DNA of 64,000 nucleotides from SXOA01 sp051004015 (GTDB lineage: Bacteria > Planctomycetota > Planctomycetia > Pirellulales > Pirellulaceae). Every line of letters begins with the position of its first letter. The stretch's first letter is position 1. Shown piece after piece: positions 44,501 to 52,135 of this stretch. The notes under the pieces are model-generated. The model was not told the DNA's origin. It did no database searches and worked only from the letters and a program-made list of their open reading frames with translations. Position numbers and translations under genes: made by a program. Location of the stretch: the NCBI GenBank assembly GCA_051004015.1, contig JBPCKT010000087.1, positions 1 to 64,000 on the forward strand, read 5' to 3'.

Positions 44501-44559
44501 GAAGCGAGCACCAGAATTAGCAAGAAAGCGGCGAGTTGTGGCCTGGCATTTGCATACAT
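41524..44559 (-). CDS. PVC-type haem-binding protein with HEAT repeats and cytochrome c domain
   Basis: 1011 residues from the Met at 44559, preceded by a perfect AGGAGG. The signal peptide is followed by a beta-propeller-like PVC haem region (about 50-400, ending SGNDRGRIYRLTPPAFE), then HEAT-type repeats (about 420-870), then a cytochrome c domain with CLNCHQ near residue 900, and a tail (VEQKVTPAEMADLVEFLLAK). A secreted electron-transfer or oxidase protein, substrate unknown. The same family as parts of the 35365-40023 protein. Confidence 0.9.
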   Translation of the reverse strand: MYANARPQLAAFLLILVLASLTQADEPSIPLPDKFSRVPPQEPAEAIKSFECQHGFSMQLVAAEPQVMDPVDMAYDEDGRGYVVEMRDYPFPEEKNAEPKVFLGQVRLLLDDDGDGRMDRSTVFADQLAWPTSVCCWKGGVFVAAAPDIWYFKDTTGDGKADERRKVFTGFSRYNVQAIMNNMKWGLDHRIYGSAAGNGGSVRQAGEEHAKDAAVSLARRDFRFDPVTEKLEATSGGERYGNCFDDWGNRFLCNIRNPVQHVVLPAHYLARNPHLVVPRTVNDVAEFGDQLRVYRISEPEAWRTYRAQRWSLDRVNFPRSELIGAGFWTSSSGTTVYRGGAYGDAFRDNVFIGEVAGNLVHRQILTRDGVTFKSRRADPDTEFVRSTDNWFRPVNFVNAPDGCLHVLDMYRETIEHPWSIPDDIKAKLDLSSGNDRGRIYRLTPPAFELSKSMPKFPKLSKATTEELVALLESPHSWWRESAHRLIYERQDKAAAEPLRKLLKESKWPQARLHALWSLEGLGLLTGDQVQTALADSHEDVACNAIRLDEVPRLRERKPSLIDEVNAAFSERQSKLIRFQKSLSFGSRTDNDGESLTSIAAKDSGDPWIRAAILSSAIDVAPAMLSELLKKGRFDDTAGGIEFVRELAFTVGARGEKTQIESLLKTLGDLPVDAPTYLQYAALSGLARGSKSRGQTLAALLKTADAKAKTRVIDLMAEAVALAGDTSQGPIERVPAMELFPYFPWDQVRTPLFAALSPQESREVQRTALKVLASRDEKEVASELISRWKQLTPPVREEAMTILLSRAAWLPLVVEALEQERVPAAQLSIPHRAQILRSADKALVARAEKVLGPAANSPRKEIVEKYRQALAKLAETKTPADAAMGATVYRRECLNCHQLGKEGFVVGPNLVTIRHRSPQEILIHVLDPNREVSPDFVEYSILLTDGRTLSGLIANETDAGLTLRRSEAKEDSILRREIEQISSSGKSLMPEGVEQKVTPAEMADLVEFLLAK

Positions 44560-44633
44560 GTCAAAAACCTCCTGATGAGCATTGTCGATAGCACTATGAC
44601 CCGTTGCAACCCAAGGAGGCAAAGGAGGTCGCC

Positions 44634-44843
44634 ATGGAACGCCAGCAACGAGAACGCGAATTGCGGGCAATGATGCGGTCCGAAGGGGGCGAGGTCAAGA
44701 TCGTGGATCTTTACAAGGACACTATCGGCATGGCCCCTGGCGCTCCTCCGCAGTCCGGCCGGCTGCTCGAGCCGATGATTCAGGCAATTCTCGAGAAAGA
44801 GTGTCCGCTGGCTCCAACAGGCAGCACAACGCCCGGGCCTTAG
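44634..44843 (+). CDS. Small acidic/helical protein, 69 residues
   Basis: AAGGAGG lies before the ATG at 44634. The peptide is helical and charged at the start (MERQQRERELRAMMRSEGGE), followed by VDLYKDTIGMAPGAPPQSG. No family recognised; divergent from the PVC haem gene. Start signal and conserved-looking helix support coding. Confidence 0.5.
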   Translation: MERQQRERELRAMMRSEGGEVKIVDLYKDTIGMAPGAPPQSGRLLEPMIQAILEKECPLAPTGSTTPGP

Positions 44844-44866
44844 CAGGATGGCGGCAGAAGAGGAAT

Positions 44867-44940
44867 GACAGAATAATGACAGCAGAATAATCAGAAGGAA
44901 GCCTTGGTGGCTGCCATTATTCTGTCTTCTTCATTCTGCT
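44867..44940. repeat. Imperfect inverted repeat of the GACAGAATAATG family
   Basis: GACAGAATAATGAC at 44867-44880 pairs with CATTATTCTGTC ending at 44926, with further CAGAATAAT/ATTCTG words around. Lies between the small gene and the Kelch-like gene. Confidence 0.6.
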
Positions 44941-44945
44941 CATCC

Positions 44946-45983
44946 ATGTTCTTCACCCGAACGATTCTCGCCACGACACTGACGGTTCTTTGCATTCACG
45001 CGCTTCAAGCCGACGAGCCCCAGTACGAATGGCAGCAGATTACCGCCAAAGCCACCTTCGCCCCGCGGGATGGGGCGGGGGCACTCACCTATCAGGGCAA
45101 GATGTGGTTTCTCGGCGGCTGGAATCCGGGGGACAAAAAGAACTTCCCGAGAATTTGCAACAACGAGGTTTGGAATAGCGAAGACGGCAAGGATTGGACT
45201 CTCCTCAAGCCCAATACATTCCTCGACCGCACATTCGACAAGACCAAGGACTGGGAAGGCCGCCACACCGCCGGCTACGTGGTCTACAAGGACAAGATGT
45301 GGATTGTCGGTGGCGACGCCAACCAGGGGACGTATCAGAACGACGTTTGGAACTCCACGGACGGAAAGACATGGAACTTCGTCAACAAAGACAAGCCGGT
45401 GCCGTGGGGTCCGCGGGTGCTGCACTACACGGTCGCCTTCGCCGACAAAATCTGGGTCATCGGCGGCCAGACGATTCCCCCTATCGGAGCCGCCGAGGAA
45501 GTCTTCTATCGCGATATTTGGACCACCACGGACGGCATCAACTGGGAGCAGGTTGAACCGGGCGAACCCTTCTGGCCGCAGCGGGGAATGATCGGGGGCA
45601 GCGCGGTGAAGGACGGCCGCATCTGGATTCTCGGCGGCGGCACCTATGACACCCCGAAGATTCCGCAGCGGAAGTATTTCAACGACGTCTGGAGCAGCGA
45701 CGACGGCATCCACTGGAAGGAGCACACCAAAGCCGCACCGTGGGCGGCTCGCCAGTATCATGATGTTGCCGTCTGGGACGGGCGGCTATGGGTGATGGAA
45801 GGCTATGCCCGCGCTAATCGGAACGACGTTTGGCACTCCGCCGACGGCGAGCACTGGACAGAAGTTCCAAAAACTCCCTGGGCAGCCCGCCATGCCGCCA
45901 GTCTTTACGTCCACGACGACGCGCTCTGGATGGTCGCGGGCAACAACATGCAGAGCGACGTCTGGAAGCTCAAGAGGAAGTAG
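44946..45983 (+). CDS. Secreted Kelch-like six-bladed propeller protein
   Basis: 345 residues with a signal peptide (first about 20). Six repeats each contain a Gly-rich turn and a NDVW-ST/SADG pattern: MWFLGGWNPG, MWIVGGDAN, IWVIGGQTI, IWILGGGTY, LWVMEGYA, LWMVAGNNM. These are Kelch/galactose-oxidase-type blades, but no galactose-oxidase Cys-Tyr cofactor residues stand out. Role as a carbohydrate- or protein-binding exported propeller is inferred. The next gene starts six bases after its stop. Confidence 0.8.
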   Translation: MFFTRTILATTLTVLCIHALQADEPQYEWQQITAKATFAPRDGAGALTYQGKMWFLGGWNPGDKKNFPRICNNEVWNSEDGKDWTLLKPNTFLDRTFDKTKDWEGRHTAGYVVYKDKMWIVGGDANQGTYQNDVWNSTDGKTWNFVNKDKPVPWGPRVLHYTVAFADKIWVIGGQTIPPIGAAEEVFYRDIWTTTDGINWEQVEPGEPFWPQRGMIGGSAVKDGRIWILGGGTYDTPKIPQRKYFNDVWSSDDGIHWKEHTKAAPWAARQYHDVAVWDGRLWVMEGYARANRNDVWHSADGEHWTEVPKTPWAARHAASLYVHDDALWMVAGNNMQSDVWKLKRK

Positions 45984-45988
45984 CCGCT

Positions 45989-47413
45989 ATGGATGCCAGC
46001 GGCTACGACGCCATCATTGTCGGCTCGGGGCCCAACGGCCTGGCCGCGGCCATCACCCTCGCACGGGAAGGACTCAAGGTTCTCGTGTTGGAAGCCAAAC
46101 AGCAGCCGGGGGGCGGAGCACGGTCCAGCGAGTTGACGCTCCCCGGCTTTGTGCATGATGTCTGCTCGGCCATTCATCCGATGGGGCTGGCCTCGCCGTT
46201 TTTCCAGTCGGTTCCGCTCGAGGAGCACGGATTGGAGTGGATTCATCCGCCGGCTCCGCTGGCTCATCCGCTGGATGACGGAACGGCAGTGATTCTGGAG
46301 CGGTCCGTCGATGACACCGCGGATAAGCTCGGTGAAGACGCTGCCGCCTATCGCCGGCTCTTTCAGCCGCTTGTGGACGGCGCTGACAGGCTTTACGCCG
46401 ATTTGCTCGGCCCATTCCGCATTCCCCGTAGCCCGCTGCTGGGACTGCGTTTCGGCTGGTCCGCTCTCCGTTCCGCCAGTGCGCTGGCGAAGAGCTGCTT
46501 TCGCACGGAGAAGGCCCGCGCCCTTTTCGCTGGCATCGCTGGACATAGCGTCTTGCCGCTGGATCAAGCCCCCAGCGCCGCCGTCGGACTAATGCTTGGA
46601 ATCGCCGGCCACAGCGTCGGCTGGCCACTGCCGAAGGGGGGCTCGCAGAAAATCACGGATGTGCTCATTTCCTACTTGAAAACCCTCCGCGGCGAAGTGC
46701 TGACCGGCGAGCGGGTCAAAAACATCGACGAACTTCCACCCACCAAGGCCATCCTGCTCGACCTCACTCCCAAACAAGTCCTCGAGTTGGCCGGCCATCG
46801 CCTTCCCGCAGGTTACAAACGGCAGCTTGCGCGCTATCGCTATGGAGCAGGGGTTTTCAAGCTCGACTGGGCCCTCAGCCAGCCGATTCCCTGGAAGGCG
46901 AAGGACTGCGCCCGCGCAGCCACCATTCACCTCGGCGGCACGCTAGAGGAAATTGTCGTCTCCGAACGGGCCCCATCGCGCGGCGAAATCTGCCAGCTCC
47001 CTTACGTCCTCGTCGCCCAGCAGAGCCTCTTCGACTCCACGCGCGCCCCCGAAGGCAAACACACCGGCTGGGCATATTGCCATGTGCCGCACGGCTCCCA
47101 GGTGGACATGACGGAGATCATCGAGAACCAGATGGAGCGATTCGCCCCCGGTTTTCGGGACTGCATACTCGCGCGCCACGCGATGTCCCCGGCCCATTTC
47201 CAGGAGCACAACGCCAACTACATCGGCGGCGACATCGGCGGCGGCATCCAGGACTTCCGGCAACTCTTCACGCGGCCGGCGATGCGCCTTTCACCGTACA
47301 CCACGCCGCTCAAGCAGCTCTACATCTGCTCCAGTTCGACTCCCCCCGGTGGCGGCGTTCACGGGATGTGCGGCTATCACGCGGCCAAAGCCGCACTGCG
47401 GCGGAGCTACTGA
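45989..47413 (+). CDS. FAD-dependent phytoene-desaturase-like oxidoreductase
   Basis: 474 residues. The start YDAIIVGSGPNGLAAAITLA is the GxGxxG FAD-binding motif; VLVLEAKQQPGGGARSSELT gives the ribose Glu and the GG motif of the CrtI/amine-oxidase superfamily. The C-terminus has LYICSSSTPPGGGVHGMCGY, the second FAD motif. Family members desaturate carotenoids or oxidise amines and lipids; this branch (no carotenoid genes nearby) has unknown substrate. GAGGAAG precedes the ATG. Confidence 0.88.
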   Translation: MDASGYDAIIVGSGPNGLAAAITLAREGLKVLVLEAKQQPGGGARSSELTLPGFVHDVCSAIHPMGLASPFFQSVPLEEHGLEWIHPPAPLAHPLDDGTAVILERSVDDTADKLGEDAAAYRRLFQPLVDGADRLYADLLGPFRIPRSPLLGLRFGWSALRSASALAKSCFRTEKARALFAGIAGHSVLPLDQAPSAAVGLMLGIAGHSVGWPLPKGGSQKITDVLISYLKTLRGEVLTGERVKNIDELPPTKAILLDLTPKQVLELAGHRLPAGYKRQLARYRYGAGVFKLDWALSQPIPWKAKDCARAATIHLGGTLEEIVVSERAPSRGEICQLPYVLVAQQSLFDSTRAPEGKHTGWAYCHVPHGSQVDMTEIIENQMERFAPGFRDCILARHAMSPAHFQEHNANYIGGDIGGGIQDFRQLFTRPAMRLSPYTTPLKQLYICSSSTPPGGGVHGMCGYHAAKAALRRSY

Positions 47414-47487
47414 AAGGAGTAGGACGGGAAACGCCACGTCCACGCAAAGCCGTGGGCGTGCCACCCAGATTCATTTAGAATGGACTC

Positions 47488-49053
47488 ATGCGAAACTTGA
47501 CCTTCTCGCGCAGCAAATCGTCCCGGTGGACGCCGTGGTTTGTCATGGGCATCATGCTCGCCGTCGTGGGTTGCGGCACAAGCGCGGCCCCCACTGCGCT
47601 ACCAGCCAAAACACCGGCCGCAGCGAAGGTTCCGACGGGCGAGAAACCCCAGATAACACCGTCCTTAAACCCCACGAAACCCTCGGCACCACTTCCCAAG
47701 CCAGGGGAACAGCCCGTTGCCGCCCCGGCTGTCGCGGAACCGTCTTCCCCTCCCGCAGTGCCGCGGACTGAAGGGACGCTGAAAGATCTCGTCCAACAAG
47801 CGAATGCCGCCGAATTCCGGCTGCCGGAAATTGATGAGGCCAGGGTGGCGGCGGCGGGGATTCGCAAGCTCAGCGGCAAGCACATTACGATCTATACGGA
47901 CCTGGCCGCCGATCCCGCGGTCGATGAATTGCCCAAAGTGTTTGATCTGGCACTGCCGCAATGGACCGGGTACTTCGAGCTTGACGATAAAGTAGCCGCC
48001 GACTGGAAGGTCAACGGCTATCTGATGAAGGACAAGGAGCGATTCGCCGGCGTCGGCCTTTTGCCCGACAATCTGCCCCCATTTTTGCACGGCTATCAGC
48101 GGGGAAGCGAGTTCTGGTGGTACGACCAGCCGGGGACCTTCTACCGCCGCGAGTTGATGCTCCACGAAGGGACGCACGCCTTCATGATGCGTTTCCTCGG
48201 GGGAATGGGTCCGCCGTGGTATGCGGAAGGGATGGCGGAATATCTCGGCACGCACAAGTGGGAAGGGGGGGAGCTGACGCTCGCCTACAATCCGCGGACG
48301 AAAGAGGAAGCTCCCTACTGGGGTCGCGTCAAAGTCATCAAGGACGAATACGCCAAGAGCCGCGGCATGTTGCTCCCGGAGATCATGCGCTACGACGCCC
48401 ACGCCCATCTCAAGACCGAGCCCTACGGCTGGTGCTGGGGAGCGGCACTGTTTCTTGACAACCATCCGCTGACGAAAGACGTTTTCCGCAAGCTGCCGAA
48501 AAAAGCGGGGGACCGCTCGGTTGACTTCTCTCGCGATTTCCTCAAAGAGCTGGAAGCGGATTGGCCCGCCATTCACGAAGACTGGCAACTGTTCATTGTG
48601 AATGCCGACTATGGCTACGACGTGGAGCGCGGGGCGGTGCTGCGGAAGGAAGAAGTGTCCGCGGTCCCAGCCGGCGGCGCTACCGTCACCGTTACCAGCG
48701 ACTGCGGCTGGCAATCGAGCGGCTGCGCGGTCGAGGCGGGCAAGACCTATAAGATCACCGCCAGCGGCCGCTTCCAGGTCGCCAAAACTCCGCAGCCCTG
48801 GCCCTGCGAGCCCGGCGGCATCACCATCCACTATCATCGCGGCAAGCCTCTGGGAATGCTGCTGGCGGCCATCGGCGACACCAAGAACGAAGCGGACACA
48901 GTTACGCCCCTGGCCCACCCTGTTGCCGTTGGCACGCTCGCGGAAATCACTCCCGCTTTTGCCGGCACGCTCTACCTCTCCATCAACGAAGCGGCGGGTG
49001 GCTTGGCGGATAACGAGGGAACATTGACGGTGACGATTGTCTTGCAGAAGTAG
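47488..49053 (+). CDS. Lipoprotein metalloprotease with C-terminal lectin-like domain
   Basis: 521 residues. A lipobox-like LAVVGC puts lipidation at Cys 29, then a long Pro/Ala-rich linker (30-95). The central domain has HEGTH (226-230) with a downstream Glu in WYAEGMAEY, a gluzincin/MA-type zinc protease site. The last 130 residues (TYKITASGRFQVAK; GMLLAAIGD; GTLYLSINEAAGG) resemble PA-IL-type galactose-binding lectins. Predicted to act on glycoprotein or cell-surface proteins outside the cytoplasm. Confidence 0.82.
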   Translation: MRNLTFSRSKSSRWTPWFVMGIMLAVVGCGTSAAPTALPAKTPAAAKVPTGEKPQITPSLNPTKPSAPLPKPGEQPVAAPAVAEPSSPPAVPRTEGTLKDLVQQANAAEFRLPEIDEARVAAAGIRKLSGKHITIYTDLAADPAVDELPKVFDLALPQWTGYFELDDKVAADWKVNGYLMKDKERFAGVGLLPDNLPPFLHGYQRGSEFWWYDQPGTFYRRELMLHEGTHAFMMRFLGGMGPPWYAEGMAEYLGTHKWEGGELTLAYNPRTKEEAPYWGRVKVIKDEYAKSRGMLLPEIMRYDAHAHLKTEPYGWCWGAALFLDNHPLTKDVFRKLPKKAGDRSVDFSRDFLKELEADWPAIHEDWQLFIVNADYGYDVERGAVLRKEEVSAVPAGGATVTVTSDCGWQSSGCAVEAGKTYKITASGRFQVAKTPQPWPCEPGGITIHYHRGKPLGMLLAAIGDTKNEADTVTPLAHPVAVGTLAEITPAFAGTLYLSINEAAGGLADNEGTLTVTIVLQK

Positions 49054-49063
49054 CGATCACGAC

Positions 49064-49846
49064 CTACATCCACCTCGGCTCCCGCTTTTCCAGAAACGCC
49101 GCCAGCCCCTCCACGGCGGCTTCGGTCGTCCGGGCCGTCGCACTCGCCGCGGCCCCCGCGGAAAGCTGCGTCCCCACATGCTCGCCAATTGTCTCGTTCA
49201 GCATTCGCTTCGTAAGCTGGATTGCTTCCGGGGCGCACTTGGCAATTTCCCCAGCCAGTTCCTGCCCGCGAGCCCAGAGGACATCTCCTTTGACAATCTC
49301 GTGAACCAGGCCAATCCGCCGTCCTTCTTCGGCGTCGATGGACCGCGCCGTCAACAGCAAATTGGAAGCGTGTGACGAGCCGATGCGAAACACCAGCAGC
49401 GGTGAAACGATTCCCGCCACGATTCCCCGCCGCGGCTCGGGGAGGGCAAACTGGGCTACCGGCGCCGCCAGCACAAGATCCGAGGCGCAGAGCAGCCCCA
49501 TTCCCCCCGCCATCGCCGGACCATTGACGGCGGCGATGATCGGCTTGGGGAAGAGCCTCATTTTGTCGATTACGTCGCGAAAGAGGTTCGCATCTTCGTA
49601 CCATTGTTCCCACGCCTCGCGCTCCGGCAGCTTCGCAGTTTCCTGCATCTCGGCCAGGTCCATCCCGGCGCAAAATGCGGTTCCCGCGCCGGTCAGGATG
49701 ACGGCCCGCACTTTCCGCTCCTGGTGCAAGTCATCGAGAGCCTGGATCAGGTCCGTCAGCATCTGCCGCGTCAGCGCGTTCCGCTTGTCGGGCCGGCTGA
49801 GGATGATGGTGGCCGAGGGGAGGTTTTTTTTGATCACAATGGACAT
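49064..49846 (-). CDS. Enoyl-CoA hydratase/isomerase family protein
   Basis: 260 residues with the crotonase fold: LSRPDKRNALTRQM, AVILTGAGTAFCAGMDL (oxyanion-hole loop), AAVNGPAMAGGMGL, and SDLVLAAPVAQFALPEPRRGIVAG with a Glu in the usual catalytic place. It hydrates or isomerises an enoyl-CoA, or cleaves or adds acyl-CoA groups. It is downstream of the AtuA genes in the same direction, so it probably works in the same acyl-CoA breakdown route. GGAGAGA precedes the ATG. Confidence 0.9.
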   Translation of the reverse strand: MSIVIKKNLPSATIILSRPDKRNALTRQMLTDLIQALDDLHQERKVRAVILTGAGTAFCAGMDLAEMQETAKLPEREAWEQWYEDANLFRDVIDKMRLFPKPIIAAVNGPAMAGGMGLLCASDLVLAAPVAQFALPEPRRGIVAGIVSPLLVFRIGSSHASNLLLTARSIDAEEGRRIGLVHEIVKGDVLWARGQELAGEIAKCAPEAIQLTKRMLNETIGEHVGTQLSAGAAASATARTTEAAVEGLAAFLEKREPRWM

Positions 49847-49859
49847 GTTCTCTCTCCGT

Positions 49860-50198
49860 CTATTCCCCCGCCTCCACTACCAATACCAAATCCAGTAGCG
49901 CCGTCCCCAGCAGCTTCCCTTGCGTATCAATCCGCAAACTGCGGCTGGCGCCGCCGGCGAGGGCGTCATGGAGCAGGAAGTTGAGGGCCTGGACCTTGGG
50001 AAGCTCAAATCGCTCGACACGGGTCACGCCGAGCTCGCGGAAATAGTCTTGCACCCGCACGGCCGTCAGGCGGCTGACGAGGACTTCGTACGCTGCCTCA
50101 TCACGGGCGACGACGCCGATGTTGGCATGGTTTCCCTTGTCGCCGCTGCGGGCGGAGGCGAGCTCGCTGACGCGGATGGTCTTCTTGGCGGCGCTCAT
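49860..50198 (-). CDS. AtuA-like C-terminal ferredoxin-fold protein
   Basis: 112 residues with VSELASARSGDKGNHANIGVVARD and LNFLLHDALAGGASRSL, the conserved region of the AtuA_C family (the small fold usually fused to or beside AtuA). Its ATG overlaps the stop of the AtuA gene (ATGA), so it is made with it. Function: unknown partner of the AtuA acyl-CoA/terpene pathway protein. Confidence 0.85.
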   Translation of the reverse strand: MSAAKKTIRVSELASARSGDKGNHANIGVVARDEAAYEVLVSRLTAVRVQDYFRELGVTRVERFELPKVQALNFLLHDALAGGASRSLRIDTQGKLLGTALLDLVLVVEAGE

Positions 50199-51568
50199 GC
50201 CATCCACTCCTTTGTCGTTCGCACTTCAACCTTGGCTTCCACCAATTCCTTGGGCACCAGCGTCGGCCAGTAGGCAAACACTGGCCGCACCTGCGGCCGG
50301 CCGGAGGCGTAGCCGGCGAGGCCCGCGGGGCCACTGGTGATGAGAGGGGCAAACTCCTTGCTGAACCGCTCCACCGCTTCCTGACGCGGGTCATGGGCGG
50401 TGATGCGAAGCACCACTTCCCCCGGCGGCTGGAATTTCCGCCAGAACCAGGCCCCCGGAACTCCCGCGCCGGCTCCAAGTAGCTCGATGTTCGTGCGGGC
50501 CAGCTTGAACCCGGCCTGCTCGACTTTCTTTAGGATGATTTCGCCGCAGGCTTTCGCTTTGTCGACGCAGTCTTGGCCATAGACCAGAAGCTGGCCGCTC
50601 GCCATATAACCGTCGCGGTAGGCGAGCGAGACTTTGTAGGAATCGGTCGCCGGTTTGCCCGTCGCGCCGCGGACGGCAACACGGTCCTTTCCGGCCTCCT
50701 CAAATTCCACGGTGCTGAAGTCACAGTCCACGTCGGGAGTGAGGTAATGCCGCGGGTCGCCGATTTCATAAACAAGCTGCTCAATCACCGTCCGGCGGTT
50801 GACCGCCCCGCCACTGTTTTCCGGCTTCGTGATCACCGTGCTGCCGTCACTTTCCAGTTCCGCGATTGGATAGCCGACATTGGCCAAGTCATAGTTTTTC
50901 CAGTCCACGCTGTAGCCGCCGGTCACCTGAGCGCCGCACTCAATCAGGTGTCCCGCCACGCTGGCCGCGGCGAGTTTGTCCCAGTCGTGCCATTGCCAGT
51001 CAAACTCATGCATCGCGGGGCCGAGCGTCAGCGAAGCGTCGGCCACTCGGCCTGTAATGAGAATTCGCCCGCCACGAGCCAGCGCTTCCGCAATGGGCCG
51101 CGCTCCCAAGTAGGCATTGGCCGAGACGATTGCCGACTTGAGATTCCGCAAGGACTCGCCGGTATCGAGATTCTTGAGCTCGCATCCCGCGGCCATCAAC
51201 TCCTCGATCCGCGGCAGCAGGTCATCGCCGCTGACGACCGCCAGGGGCAAGTCACCGAGGCCGGCTGCGGAAAGGATCTTCGCCGCTTCCTTGGCGCAAG
51301 CCTGCGGATTCATCCCGCCGGCGTTGGTGATAATCTTGAGCTGCGGCTGCCGCGACAGCGGTGCGGTTAGAGAGGAAAGTATGTCGAGGAAGTCGGTCGC
51401 GTACCCTTGTTCCGGGTTCTTCTCCCGCAGTCGGGCCAGGATGGAAAGGGTCAGCTCCGCAAGGTGCTCCAGGGTGAGATATTCGACCTGGGCCGATTCG
51501 ACGAGCCGCCGCGGGGCATCGAGATTATCCCCCAAAAAACCGGCGGCGTTGGCGATGCGAAGCGGCAC
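50195..51568 (-). CDS. AtuA family protein (acyclic terpene utilisation-like)
   Basis: 457 residues from the GTG at 51568; a Met at 51670 would add 34 residues without conserved look. The body matches AtuA-type proteins: RIANAAGFLGDNLDAPRRLV, YATDFLDILSSLTA, ITNAGGMNPQACAKEAA, ILITGRVADASLTLGP, ECGAQVTGGYS, and AYRDGYMASGQLLVYG. AtuA was first seen in citronellol degradation in Pseudomonas, but the exact reaction is unclear. Coupled with AtuA_C and enoyl-CoA hydratase, a branched or terpenoid acyl-CoA route is plausible. Divergent from the small basic protein gene. Confidence 0.82.
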   Translation of the reverse strand: MPLRIANAAGFLGDNLDAPRRLVESAQVEYLTLEHLAELTLSILARLREKNPEQGYATDFLDILSSLTAPLSRQPQLKIITNAGGMNPQACAKEAAKILSAAGLGDLPLAVVSGDDLLPRIEELMAAGCELKNLDTGESLRNLKSAIVSANAYLGARPIAEALARGGRILITGRVADASLTLGPAMHEFDWQWHDWDKLAAASVAGHLIECGAQVTGGYSVDWKNYDLANVGYPIAELESDGSTVITKPENSGGAVNRRTVIEQLVYEIGDPRHYLTPDVDCDFSTVEFEEAGKDRVAVRGATGKPATDSYKVSLAYRDGYMASGQLLVYGQDCVDKAKACGEIILKKVEQAGFKLARTNIELLGAGAGVPGAWFWRKFQPPGEVVLRITAHDPRQEAVERFSKEFAPLITSGPAGLAGYASGRPQVRPVFAYWPTLVPKELVEAKVEVRTTKEWMA

Positions 51569-51715
51569 TTTCCCGCGAATCCCTTCTGCCGGAGCGGGCG
51601 TGGTGGCGTTGATAGGTCGCTCCGGCCCCCTTATATTAGCGAATTCGCCCTCGCCCGATATATTGCACATCCGTTCGAGTACGCAGCCGCGGACATTCCT
51701 GGAGCCAAGACGACT

Positions 51716-52045
51716 ATGCCCATCGACAAGACCCTGAAAGTAAAATCCGGCGGCATCAAGAACCGAAACGTCCTCAAGCGCGCGGAGCGGATCGAGAAGC
51801 TCAGGGAGCTCGAGAAATTCCAGGTGGGCATGAGCGTCCTGGGGCTCCCCAAGGTCCGGGTGATGAAGCTGGCCATCAAGAAAAAGAAGAAGGCCAAGGC
51901 CGAAGAAGGGGCTGAAGGAGCGACGGCTGCAACCCCCGCCGCGGGCGGAGCCGCCGCCAAGCCGGCCGCCGGTGCAGCAGGAAAGCCTGCCGCCGGAGCC
52001 AAACCTGCCGCCGGCGCCAAGCCGGCTGGCGGAGCCAAGAAGTAA
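51716..52045 (+). CDS. PVC small basic protein with long Lys/Ala/Pro tail
   Basis: 109 residues. The first 68 match the small basic protein family of the PVC group (SIDKSL-type start, here MPIDKTLKVKSGGIKNRNVL; FQVGMSVLGLPKVRVMKLAI). The rest is a low-complexity GAKPAAGAKPAGGAKK tail, longer than usual. Highly charged; likely binds RNA or ribosomes, though the role is not established. GGAG precedes the ATG. Confidence 0.82.
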   Translation: MPIDKTLKVKSGGIKNRNVLKRAERIEKLRELEKFQVGMSVLGLPKVRVMKLAIKKKKKAKAEEGAEGATAATPAAGGAAAKPAAGAAGKPAAGAKPAAGAKPAGGAKK

Positions 52046-52135
52046 AGTCCGCGTTGCAGTCCCGCCTTCAGGCGGTTCCTGGCTTGCGACGACTGGCGTA
52101 AACCCAACTCTCCGCCTAAAGGCGGAACTCCAGCC

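Noticed and set aside
43021..44502. 493-codon plus-strand frame opposite the PVC haem gene
   Set aside because: Shadow of the real gene; no motif and no ribosome binding site.
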